Shown here: positions 1 to 6,384 of the stretch, in pieces
How positions within the stretch are numbered: the first letter of the stretch is position 1
Layout: every line of letters starts with the position of its first letter
Origin: Sandaracinomonas sp041180785
Lineage (GTDB): Bacteria; Bacteroidota; Bacteroidia; Cytophagales; Spirosomataceae
Assembly (NCBI GenBank): GCA_041180785.1
Contig: JBEGQV010000004.1
Coordinates: 1-6,443, forward strand
Length of the DNA stretch: 6,443 bases
Reading direction: 5' to 3'
Program-made: the position numbers and the translations under genes
The notes under the pieces: generated by a model
What the model was told of the DNA's origin: nothing
The model's input: only the letters and a program-made list of their open reading frames with translations
Databases searched by the model: none

Positions 1-131
1 ACAAAGGCGCCGATTTAAATGCCATCAAAGAATTACTTGGACATGCCAACCTTGCCGCCACACAGGTATATACGCACAATTCACTCGAAAAAATGAAGGA
101 GATTTATCAGCAAGCACACCCTAAAGCCTAA
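1..131 (+). CDS. XerC/XerD-type tyrosine recombinase, C-terminal end (partial)
   Basis: The reading frame that enters the window at base 3 runs 42 codons to TAA at 129-131. It carries the last part of the catalytic domain of a tyrosine recombinase: LLGH (histidine codon 42-44) followed nine residues later by the VYTH motif, whose tyrosine (codon 69-71) is the nucleophile that attacks DNA. This H-x8-Y spacing and the tail ending QAHPKA are typical of XerC/XerD proteins that resolve chromosome dimers at dif. The R..HxxR part of the active site and the N-terminal core-binding domain lie outside the window, so I cannot separate XerC from XerD or from a short integrase. The housekeeping surroundings favour a chromosomal Xer protein over a mobile integrase. 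The gene converges on thrB with 34 bp between stop codons. Confidence 0.88.
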   Translation, partial: KGADLNAIKELLGHANLAATQVYTHNSLEKMKEIYQQAHPKA

Positions 132-132
132 A

Positions 133-170
133 AAGAAGTTAGAAGTTTTAAAAATTTCTTACTTCTTACT
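133..170. terminator. Hairpin of heptamer repeats between convergent genes, possible bidirectional terminator
   Basis: Bases 133-144 pair with 156-167 in 11 of 12 positions (T140/T160 is the mismatch). The pairing continues inward through 146-149 with 151-154, giving a nearly loopless AT-rich stem. Each arm is a perfect tandem heptamer: AGAAGTT twice at 134-147 and TCTTACT twice at 157-170. The hairpin fills the gap between the recombinase stop and the thrB stop and overlaps the last codons of thrB. A bidirectional terminator is the simplest role. The stem has few G-C pairs and lacks a clear U-run on either side, so a classical intrinsic terminator is not proven. Confidence 0.5.
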
Positions 171-1095
171 TAACAAATGGTCCCCGCTGATTAATTCCAG
201 AAACATAGGCCTCAGACTCAATCTCAGCTTCTTTGAAGGCTGCCGACATGGCCACTGCAACTTTTTCTGCTGTTTCTCTACCTTTACTTAAAGCAAACAA
301 AGAGGGCCCTGAGCCTGATATGGAACAACCTAATGCACCTGCTTGCAAGGCAGCGACTTTTACTTCATTAAATTGCGGAATTAATATCGATCGAATGGGT
401 TCAATAATGACATCTTCTAGAGAGCGACCTATTAAATCAAAATCTGGCAACAACAAGCCAGCTACCAATCCAGCCACATTACCCATTTGTTGAATGGTCT
501 TGCTCAATTGAATCTCACGTTCCAAAATACTTCTCGCATCCTTGGTGTTCACTTCCACTTGCGGATGAACGATGGTCGCAAAAAGATCATCAGGTACATT
601 TACTTGAATAATATCTAAAGGGTCATAAGACCTAATAATTACAAAACCACCTAATAAACTTGGACCCACATTATCTGCATGAGCAGAACCACAAGCCACT
701 CGTTCACCTTCCATGGCAAAAGGAAGCAAATCCTTTTGGGAAAGCGGTCGCCCCATCAACTCATTGGCGGCAAATACACCAGCTACTGCAGATGCAGCTG
801 AAGAACCTAAGCCAGAACCCAAAGGCATATCTTTGTGTAAAGCTAATTCAAATCCTTGGTCAGATCGACCAATATGTTCCAAATACTTTTGAATGGCAAT
901 GCCTGCCGTATTTTTATTTACTTCTAAAGGTAAGCGACCTTCATCGCCAGTAATTTCAGTAATGATAATTCCTGGTGAATCTTTTTTAGTTAAGACAACC
1001 TCATCCCCTGGACGATCCACTGCAAAACCAAATATATCAAATCCACAGGCCACATTGGCTACAGTTGCAGGTGCATATACGCTGATTTGTTCCAT
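166..1095 (-). CDS. thrB: Homoserine kinase ThrB
   Basis: This cytoplasmic GHMP-family kinase phosphorylates L-homoserine with ATP to O-phospho-L-homoserine, the substrate of threonine synthase. All family signatures are present. Motif 1 is APATVANVACGFD (residues 8-20). The phosphate-binding loop is PLGSGLGSSAASAVAG (91-106). HADNVGPSLLGG (139-150) is the segment near the homoserine site. The C-terminal motif 3 is GCSISGSGPSLFAL (256-269). At 309 residues it matches the normal family length (about 300-310). The ATG at 1095 lies one base past the thrA stop (TAA-G-ATG), so translation is very probably coupled to thrA; the only purine-rich sequence, AGGAA at 1108-1112, is rather far upstream. 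thrC does not follow. The stop codon lies inside the hairpin shared with the convergent recombinase gene. Confidence 0.96.
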   Translation of the reverse strand: MEQISVYAPATVANVACGFDIFGFAVDRPGDEVVLTKKDSPGIIITEITGDEGRLPLEVNKNTAGIAIQKYLEHIGRSDQGFELALHKDMPLGSGLGSSAASAVAGVFAANELMGRPLSQKDLLPFAMEGERVACGSAHADNVGPSLLGGFVIIRSYDPLDIIQVNVPDDLFATIVHPQVEVNTKDARSILEREIQLSKTIQQMGNVAGLVAGLLLPDFDLIGRSLEDVIIEPIRSILIPQFNEVKVAALQAGALGCSISGSGPSLFALSKGRETAEKVAVAMSAAFKEAEIESEAYVSGINQRGPFVK

Positions 1096-1096
1096 C

Positions 1097-3556
1097 TTAA
1101 GCTAAATTTCCTAGTGAAACAATATCTGCAAAAACACCCGAGGCGGTCACTTCTGCACCAGCACCCGGACCCTTGATCACCAACGGTCGATCATGGTATC
1201 GCTGCGTCGTAAAGGCAATGACATTATCTGCTCCATCCATCTGGTAAAACGGATGTGTGGCATCAACTTGTCGCAGACCAATCGTGATCTTATTATTTTC
1301 TAAAGCAGCAATATATCTTAGTTTTTTACCATTTTGATATGCCTCATTTACAAGATTCTCAAAATAGTCATTTGATTTATCCAATTCTTCAAAAAATGAT
1401 TCAACAGAAGTTGCTTGCTCACAGTTTGCAGGAATTATTTTCTCAATCGTAATATCAGAGAACTCTAATTTTAAGCCAATTTCTCTACTTAAAATTAAAA
1501 TTTTTCTGGCCACATCCATGCCGGATAAATCTTCTCTTGGATCAGGTTCAGTATATCCTTTTTCTTTGGCTTGTTTAACCACTTCAGCAAATGACTTTCC
1601 AGGCACAAACTGATTAAAAATAAACGACAAGGTACCAGACAAGACACCTTCTATCTTCTCAAATCGATCACCAGAAGCGATTAAACCTTGAAGGGTATTA
1701 ATGACGGGTAATCCGGCTCCAACATTGGTTTCATACAAGAATTTCACTCCTTTACTCAAGGCAGTCTGGTGTAATGCTGCATATTGTTTGTATGGACCCG
1801 AATTGGCAACTTTATTAGGTGTAACCACCGAAATAGAAGATTGAAATAAACCCAAATAGTAATGATAAATTTCCTTATTAGCTGTACAATCTGCAAATAC
1901 AGCATTAGGGAGATTTAATTCTTTAATTTTACCTACAAACGCTGAAATATCATTAGGTTGTCCATCTTCATTCACCAAATCAATTGCATTTTCTAAATCA
2001 ATTCCCTCTTCCCGAATCAATTGTTTTCTTGAATTAGCAATTCCAACCAATTTAACTTTTAGTCCACGGTATTTGGCTAAGAATCGCTCTTGTCCAGCTA
2101 ATTGACGCAATAAGGTCTTTCCAATTAATCCAGTACCAACTAAATATAAATGTAATGTTCTTAATTGAGAGAAAAAGAAAGTTTCATGTATTACATTTAA
2201 GGCCTTGGAAAGGTCTTTTTGTTCGATTACTACAGAGATATTTAACTCAGATGAACCTTGAGCAGTTGCAACAATATTGATTCCATTTTTACCCAAAACG
2301 GAAAATAATTTTCCACTCACACCCGTATGTTTTCGCATTCCTTCCCCAACTACTGCAATGACTGAAAGGTCTTTTTGCACTTCAATGCCTTCGATATCCC
2401 CATTTTGAATTTCCTTTTCAAACTCAGTATTTAATATTTCTTTCACCTTGTCAGCCATCTGTGGTTCAATGGCAAAACAAATGGAATGTTCGGAGGAAGC
2501 TTGAGAAATTAAGACGACAGAAACTTTCTCTTTGGACAAAACCGTAAATAATTTCGCAGAAACACCCGCTACACCCACCATGCCAGAACCCTGAACATTG
2601 ACTAGTGCCAATTGATCAATCGAGCTAATACCTGTAATGATGTATTTACTGGAAGCATGTTTCTTACTCACAACAGTTCCAACAAATTCTGGATTAAACG
2701 TATTTAATACACGTATCGGAATTCCTTTTGCAAAGGCTGGTTGCAAGGAAGGTGGATAAATCACTTTGGCACCAAAGTGCGTTAATTCCATTGCTTCAGC
2801 ATATGAAATGGTAGGGATGGTAAAGGCTGTAGAAACCTTACGAGGGTCCGCCGTCATCATACCATCTACATCCGTCCAAATTTCTATTTCCTTTACTCCG
2901 ATTGCTGCACCAATAATAGAGGCCGTGTAATCAGATCCACCCCGCCCTAAGGTTGTGGTTTCTCCTTTAGAATTTGAACCTATAAATCCTGTAATTAAAC
3001 CAATTTTATTTCCTAAAGAGCCAAAATAGGTTTTTATTTTTTCATTTGTTTCCGAAAAATCAACTGATGATTTACCGAATTGATCGTTGGTTTTTATGAT
3101 TTCACGTGCATCAACAAAAACGACATCAAAACCTTTTTCTCGCAAAACATGGTAAATCATGGAGGTCGATAAACGCTCACCAAAACTTACTAATAAATCA
3201 GATGATTTAGGAGAAATCTCTTTCAACAAGGTAATTCCTTTCAAGACATCCTTCAATTCATTGATTAATGTTCGAATATGTGCAATTACCTGAGATTGTC
3301 CCTTAACGGGAATAAAATGCTTGACGACTTCAAAATGTCGATTTTCGATTTCTTCAATCAATTCCAGTGCATTTTTTTTACCCTTTGAGGCTAGGCTACC
3401 AGCTTCCAACAGTTGGTTGGTTACACCACTCATAGCCGAAAATACTACTGAAAATTCTGATTGAGATTGAACATTTTTCTCAATGATGGAAACTAATAAG
3501 CTGATACTTTCAATACTTCCACAGCTTGTTCCACCGAATTTTAGTATTTTTTCCAT
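1097..3556 (-). CDS. thrA: Bifunctional aspartokinase / homoserine dehydrogenase ThrA
   Basis: This fused enzyme phosphorylates L-aspartate (first step of the aspartate pathway) and reduces aspartate semialdehyde to homoserine. Its 819 residues match the E. coli ThrA/MetL layout. The aspartokinase domain has KFGGTS (6-11), SFGERLST (124-131) and TLGRGGSDYTA (201-211). Two ACT repeats follow (about 317-385 and 396-460) with parallel motifs SQASSEHSI and AQGSSELNI. Their glutamines, Q352 and Q433, are 81 residues apart, the same spacing as the two threonine-sensing glutamines known in the plant enzyme, so threonine feedback is likely (inference). The dehydrogenase half has the nucleotide-binding GTGLIG (474-479), NVGAGLPVI (611-619), and EPDPREDLSGMDVARK (670-685) with the expected catalytic Asp681 and Lys685. 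There is no Shine-Dalgarno before the ATG. A promoter-like element lies about 40 nt upstream. No frameshift is visible. Confidence 0.97.
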   Translation of the reverse strand: MEKILKFGGTSCGSIESISLLVSIIEKNVQSQSEFSVVFSAMSGVTNQLLEAGSLASKGKKNALELIEEIENRHFEVVKHFIPVKGQSQVIAHIRTLINELKDVLKGITLLKEISPKSSDLLVSFGERLSTSMIYHVLREKGFDVVFVDAREIIKTNDQFGKSSVDFSETNEKIKTYFGSLGNKIGLITGFIGSNSKGETTTLGRGGSDYTASIIGAAIGVKEIEIWTDVDGMMTADPRKVSTAFTIPTISYAEAMELTHFGAKVIYPPSLQPAFAKGIPIRVLNTFNPEFVGTVVSKKHASSKYIITGISSIDQLALVNVQGSGMVGVAGVSAKLFTVLSKEKVSVVLISQASSEHSICFAIEPQMADKVKEILNTEFEKEIQNGDIEGIEVQKDLSVIAVVGEGMRKHTGVSGKLFSVLGKNGINIVATAQGSSELNISVVIEQKDLSKALNVIHETFFFSQLRTLHLYLVGTGLIGKTLLRQLAGQERFLAKYRGLKVKLVGIANSRKQLIREEGIDLENAIDLVNEDGQPNDISAFVGKIKELNLPNAVFADCTANKEIYHYYLGLFQSSISVVTPNKVANSGPYKQYAALHQTALSKGVKFLYETNVGAGLPVINTLQGLIASGDRFEKIEGVLSGTLSFIFNQFVPGKSFAEVVKQAKEKGYTEPDPREDLSGMDVARKILILSREIGLKLEFSDITIEKIIPANCEQATSVESFFEELDKSNDYFENLVNEAYQNGKKLRYIAALENNKITIGLRQVDATHPFYQMDGADNVIAFTTQRYHDRPLVIKGPGAGAEVTASGVFADIVSLGNLA

Positions 3557-3570
3557 AAAATTTGTTTCGA

Positions 3571-3591
3571 AAGCCTCTACAAACAGGCCTT
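3571..3591 (-). other. Small stem-loop in the thrA 5' leader
   Basis: In the thrA leader (minus strand) AAGGCCT at 3591-3585 can pair with AGGCTT at 3576-3571 with one bulged G, giving a six-pair stem and an eight-base loop. It is the only G-C-rich patch in the leader. No U-run follows, so it does not look like an attenuator terminator. There is no ATG between the promoter-like element and the thrA start, so a leader peptide like the thrL peptide of enterobacteria is not encoded here. A role in mRNA stability or start-site access is possible but unsupported. Confidence 0.3.
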
Positions 3592-3597
3592 AAGAGA

Positions 3598-3605
3598 CAA
3601 ATATA
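3598..3605 (-). promoter_or_regulatory. Bacteroidota-type -7 promoter element for thrA-thrB
   Basis: The minus strand reads TATATTTG, a full match to the TAnnTTTG -7 consensus used by the primary sigma factor of Bacteroidota. It sits just before the 53-bp gap between the DUF421 stop and the thrA ATG, where a promoter would be needed. Transcription starting a few bases downstream would give a leader of about 40 nt. The -33 element (TTTG) is not clear: the best upstream sequence, inside the 3' end of the DUF421 gene, is only TTAG/TTTA-like. Confidence 0.55.
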
Positions 3606-3609
3606 CAGA

Positions 3610-4122
3610 TTATGACTGATTTTTCCCTAAAATCTTGTGTCCTTTCCTTCTTCTTTTCGTCGTTTTTTTGAAATTTTCTGATAAAACAGAAATACTTCCG
3701 TCTACCTCAAAGACTGCCAAATCTACTTCAGCGACGGTTTCAACGCCATGCTCACGAATAGCAACCATTAATTCGTCTATTGAAATTTCAGATTTTTTTA
3801 ATCCGGAGAGCATTAATTTACCATCATATACCAAGGTAATGGGTTCACCGTCTAATAATTTATCGACTGCAGGAAATAGATAGGTGATTTTTTTTATCAA
3901 AAAATTCAATGCAAAAAGAGCTAATGCGGAAGCAATTCCTCCTTGTAAGGAAGAGTCTTCTCCTACCATCGCATTTTGAACAGAATTTGAGATTAATAAG
4001 ATAAATACCAGATCGGTAATTGTTAACTGTGCGAATTCTTTTTTCCCAAAAAGACGAATAGCCGCTACAATAAATATGTAAACGGCTATTGATCTAAGGG
4101 CTATCATCAGGTAGCCTTCCAT
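3610..4122 (-). CDS. DUF421 / YetF-like inner-membrane protein
   Basis: This 170-residue protein fits the DUF421 (YetF/YcaP-like) family. It has a short N-terminal membrane part with three hydrophobic segments (about 4-22, 35-50 and 60-80). The family signature RLFGKKEFAQLTITDLVF (23-40) lies between the first two. A soluble cytoplasmic domain (about 90-150) follows, with EPITLVYDGKL and the SEISIDELMVAIREHGV helix. It ends in a very basic tail, TKRRRKGHK (155-163). The molecular function of the family is unknown. The gene is the third member of an exbB-exbD operon: the ATG at 4122 is one base past the exbD stop (TAA-C-ATG). A GGAAAAG stretch inside the 3' end of exbD could act as a weak ribosome binding site. 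The family assignment rests on the signature and topology; the link to ExbB/ExbD is inference from position. Confidence 0.85.
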   Translation of the reverse strand: MEGYLMIALRSIAVYIFIVAAIRLFGKKEFAQLTITDLVFILLISNSVQNAMVGEDSSLQGGIASALALFALNFLIKKITYLFPAVDKLLDGEPITLVYDGKLMLSGLKKSEISIDELMVAIREHGVETVAEVDLAVFEVDGSISVLSENFKKTTKRRRKGHKILGKNQS

Positions 4123-4123
4123 G

Positions 4124-4525
4124 TTATTTTTTCTTTTCCGCTGCCATCACCATTGAAAGGTTTAATTTAGCAGCTAAATCATATACATTTGTTAAATCTT
4201 GAACGGTTTGATTTTTGTCCATTCGAACAATCAAAGTTGCCGCTTTTTTGATCTGAACTTCATTCGTTAATTCTTGTTCCAGATTCATTGGATCAATTTG
4301 GCGGTCATCGATGAAATAGTTTTGATTTTCATCAACTGTCAATTTGATCACTTCATTGGCTGGAGTACTTTGTGGCTTTGAACTTTCCGGCAACAATAAT
4401 TTAATCGCATCGGGTGAAGCTAAGGTAGATATCATTAAGAAGAACATCAATAGGAAGAAAAGGATGTCGGCTAAGGCACCCGTTTCTACTTCTGATTGCT
4501 CTCTTGGTCTTTTTCTAAAATTCAT
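4124..4525 (-). CDS. ExbD/TolR-family biopolymer transport protein
   Basis: This is the proton-channel partner that, with an ExbB/TolQ pentamer, turns proton motive force into mechanical work on a TonB- or TolA-like protein. Its 133 residues show the family plan: a short basic cytoplasmic N-terminus (FRKRPREQ), one transmembrane helix at about 18-36, and a periplasmic domain to residue 130. The helix carries the essential aspartate, D20, in GALADILFFLLMFF, which marks an active channel subunit. The periplasmic part includes the typical VIKLTVDENQNYFIDDRQI strand-turn (59-77) and a C-terminal Val/Leu/Asp-rich fold. ExbD and TolR cannot be told apart from sequence alone. It starts four bases after the upstream exbB-like stop and ends one base before the DUF421 gene. 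Many Bacteroidota loci carry two exbD copies; only one is here. Confidence 0.92.
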   Translation of the reverse strand: MNFRKRPREQSEVETGALADILFFLLMFFLMISTLASPDAIKLLLPESSKPQSTPANEVIKLTVDENQNYFIDDRQIDPMNLEQELTNEVQIKKAATLIVRMDKNQTVQDLTNVYDLAAKLNLSMVMAAEKKK

Positions 4526-4529
4526 ATTC

Positions 4530-5273
4530 TTATTTACTAGCAGGCTTATGTAAAATGTCTAAGAAATCGATGGCAGTAATTTCCATTTTGTTGATGGTGC
4601 GATCGATCATGGTGGTCAATAAGGTATACAATACATAAGCAATGATACCAACTATTAAACCTGATGCAGAAGTAACCATTTTTTCATAAATACCACTGGC
4701 AATCGTAGAGATATCAATTTTATTTGAAATGGAGATATTATGAAAGGTACGAATCATTCCTGTTACCGTTCCAAGAAAACCAAACATTGGAGCAATACGG
4801 GCAATAGCAGAAAGAATTCCTAAATTCTTTTCCATATTATAGATTTCAACTTTTGCCTTATTTTCAATTGCTGTTTCGATATCACGCATTGGAGAACCTA
4901 GACGAGAAAGTCCTTTTTCCAACAATTTTGCAATCGGATATTGAGATGTTTTACAATACGTAATGGCCGACTGCACATTTCCACTAACCAACATATCATT
5001 AATGGTATGCAAGAAATTCTCATCCAATTTTGCCGTTTTATTGATATACAAGTAACGCTCAATAAACAAGAATACAGCACCTACAAACAAAATTCCGATG
5101 GGATACATGACATATCCACCTTTCGACAATAAATCCAACACACTGAATTCTTCAACCACTTTTGTGGCTTGTTGTACAGTTTGAGAATTTGCTACCGTGT
5201 CAACTACACTTGCTGCTGTGTCGGCCACTTGGGCCCCTGCTTGTAATAAAATGGTTGTTAGCGAAAATGCCAT
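4530..5273 (-). CDS. MotA/TolQ/ExbB-family proton channel protein
   Basis: This polytopic inner-membrane protein would form the pentameric stator around ExbD helices. It has 247 residues with three transmembrane helices: about 54-73, 152-176 and 198-222. The family hallmark APMFGFLGTVTGMIRTF (161-177) lies in the second helix, and the conserved small-residue/Thr segment TSASGLIVGIIAY (201-213) in the third. Between helices 1 and 2 lies the cytoplasmic domain (about 78-150). The first 50 residues are extra relative to E. coli ExbB: a short hydrophobic run (MAFSLTTILLQ) and an Ala/Val/Gln-rich stretch, a form common in Bacteroidota, possibly a signal-like or periplasmic segment. It is the first gene of the exbB-exbD-DUF421 unit. 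No Shine-Dalgarno precedes the ATG. Its energised partner is not in the window, so ExbB versus TolQ is left open. Confidence 0.92.
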   Translation of the reverse strand: MAFSLTTILLQAGAQVADTAASVVDTVANSQTVQQATKVVEEFSVLDLLSKGGYVMYPIGILFVGAVFLFIERYLYINKTAKLDENFLHTINDMLVSGNVQSAITYCKTSQYPIAKLLEKGLSRLGSPMRDIETAIENKAKVEIYNMEKNLGILSAIARIAPMFGFLGTVTGMIRTFHNISISNKIDISTIASGIYEKMVTSASGLIVGIIAYVLYTLLTTMIDRTINKMEITAIDFLDILHKPASK

Positions 5274-5308
5274 ATAATAAATCCGTTTTTTAAAATTTCA
5301 ATTAACTA

Positions 5309-5316
5309 CAAGTTTA
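5309..5316 (-). promoter_or_regulatory. Weak candidate -7 element for exbB-exbD-DUF421
   Basis: The minus strand reads TAAACTTG, one mismatch from TAnnTTTG, 35 bases before the exbB-like ATG. It lies in the 65-bp gap after ppx, next to a run of ten A (5320-5329, minus strand). No TTTG -33 box is present at the expected distance. I list it because an operon start is expected in this gap, but a read-through transcript from ppx is an equally good explanation. Confidence 0.25.
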
Positions 5317-5338
5317 CAATTTTTTTTTTACAATTTTA

Positions 5339-6289
5339 TCAGGTTCCAATAGAATTACGGGAGGTTTCAAAAAAATAACCTTCTTTTAAACTAAAGTCTG
5401 AAAACCATAAGCTTGGATTTTCAATTTGCTGTAAAATCAAATCTATTTCGATCATAGCTGAAGGCAAAATACCCGCCCGAAATGGTTTCATTCCTGGAAA
5501 AAGTTCGCGCTCCTTGATCGACATTTTTTCTAATAAACGCTTGTGTTGGTAAAATATTTCTACAGAAAGCGATTCGGCATATTTTTTTTCAACATTAGGC
5601 TTTTTAGTAGATGCCATTTCTAAATCATATAGCGTTTCAAAAGCACCTGCAGCACCAATTACATGAACAGGCTTAAATTGTCTGATAGCAGCCAACAATT
5701 CGGGTATTTGTTGTAAAACATATAGCTCCATCTCTTCCTTTTTCCCGATTGAAAAGGCACCATTTTCATGAAACAAGGAGAGCATTTTCAATCCACCAAT
5801 TTCATAACTTCCTTTAAAAAGAACCTCTCGACCTTCGAATAAAATAAATTCTGTACTTCCCCCACCAATATCCATAATCAAACTGGTATCCTTCCATGGT
5901 TGAGGCATTGACTCTACTACCCCTGAAAAGATAAGTGATGCTTCTTGTTGTCCAGAAATTTTGATTGCCTCAAAACCATACCTTTTCTGAATTTGATCTA
6001 AAAAAAACTGGCCATTTTCTGCATTACGAATGATGGATGTCCCTATAGCAGTTACTTTGCCAATTCCTTCATAAGAAAGTATGATTTCCGAAAAAAAATC
6101 AAGCGCCTTACAGGCTCTTACCATTGCTTCTTCTTGCAATAGACCCGATTCCATGGCACCCAGGCCAAGCGAAACAGCATATGTTCTATTTTCATAGATG
6201 TGTAATTGTTTATCGTCTGCTAGAAAACCTGCTACCAATAATTGAAATGTGTTAGTCCCTAAATCGATTACAGCTGTTTTTTGAAGCAT
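5339..6289 (-). CDS. Ppx/GppA-family exopolyphosphatase, short form
   Basis: This cytoplasmic member of the sugar kinase/Hsp70/actin ATPase superfamily should remove terminal phosphate from inorganic polyphosphate and/or hydrolyse pppGpp to ppGpp. Visible motifs are the first phosphate loop VIDLGTNTFQLL (7-18), ISGQQEASLIFSGV (111-124), the second loop DIGGGSTE (140-147), the glycine motif GAAGAFETL (212-220), and the C-terminal RAGILPSAM and LKEGYFFE motifs (271-279, 301-308). By alignment to E. coli Ppx the catalytic glutamate E121 corresponds to E116; the residue just before it, normally Glu, is Gln here. At 316 residues the protein lacks the C-terminal HD-like and extra domains of the ~500-residue enterobacterial enzymes, as is normal for the short Ppx class. 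The ATG at 6289 lies 14 bases after a good -7 element. Ppx versus GppA activity cannot be decided from sequence. Confidence 0.9.
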   Translation of the reverse strand: MLQKTAVIDLGTNTFQLLVAGFLADDKQLHIYENRTYAVSLGLGAMESGLLQEEAMVRACKALDFFSEIILSYEGIGKVTAIGTSIIRNAENGQFFLDQIQKRYGFEAIKISGQQEASLIFSGVVESMPQPWKDTSLIMDIGGGSTEFILFEGREVLFKGSYEIGGLKMLSLFHENGAFSIGKKEEMELYVLQQIPELLAAIRQFKPVHVIGAAGAFETLYDLEMASTKKPNVEKKYAESLSVEIFYQHKRLLEKMSIKERELFPGMKPFRAGILPSAMIEIDLILQQIENPSLWFSDFSLKEGYFFETSRNSIGT

Positions 6290-6303
6290 TGAAATTTTTT
6301 TGA

Positions 6304-6311
6304 CAAAAATA
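6304..6311 (-). promoter_or_regulatory. Bacteroidota-type -7 promoter element for ppx
   Basis: The minus strand reads TATTTTTG, a full match to TAnnTTTG, 14 bases before the ppx ATG. The transcript would then have a leader of only about 5-10 nt, which fits the absence of a Shine-Dalgarno. No TTTG -33 box is visible about 19 bases upstream. In such an AT-rich gap a chance match is possible. Confidence 0.45.
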
Positions 6312-6384
6312 ATGTTATTAAGAGATAATTCTTTCGATATTTTTTTCTTTATTTATATAAAATTTCTAACCCTGCCCTTCACTT

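Noticed and set aside
1..131. Recombinase fragment as the edge of a mobile element
   Set aside because: The visible C-terminus looks like chromosomal XerC/XerD, its neighbours are housekeeping genes, and no tRNA, att-like repeat or cargo gene is seen in the window.
660..953. 97-codon plus-strand open frame opposite thrB
   Set aside because: It lies wholly antisense to thrB, has no recognisable domain, and the ThrB motifs on the other strand explain the sequence.
3571..3591. Attenuator or riboswitch before thrA
   Set aside because: The leader is only about 40 nt, has one weak stem, no leader peptide and no U-run, which is too little for a known riboswitch or an attenuator.
4898..5080. 60-codon minus-strand open frame inside the exbB-like gene
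   Set aside because: It is out of frame with a strongly supported ExbB-family protein and its translation (Cys/Trp/Leu-rich) shows no motif; it is a shadow frame.
5320..5329. Run of ten T on the plus strand as an intrinsic terminator
   Set aside because: The flanking genes are transcribed on the minus strand, where the run is A, and no G-C hairpin precedes it on either strand.
6290..6384. Small RNA or second promoter in the gap between ppx and the divergent gene
   Set aside because: Only short AT-rich palindromes (for example TTATATAA at 6353-6360) are visible; no convincing plus-strand TTTG/TAnnTTTG pair or stable fold was found.
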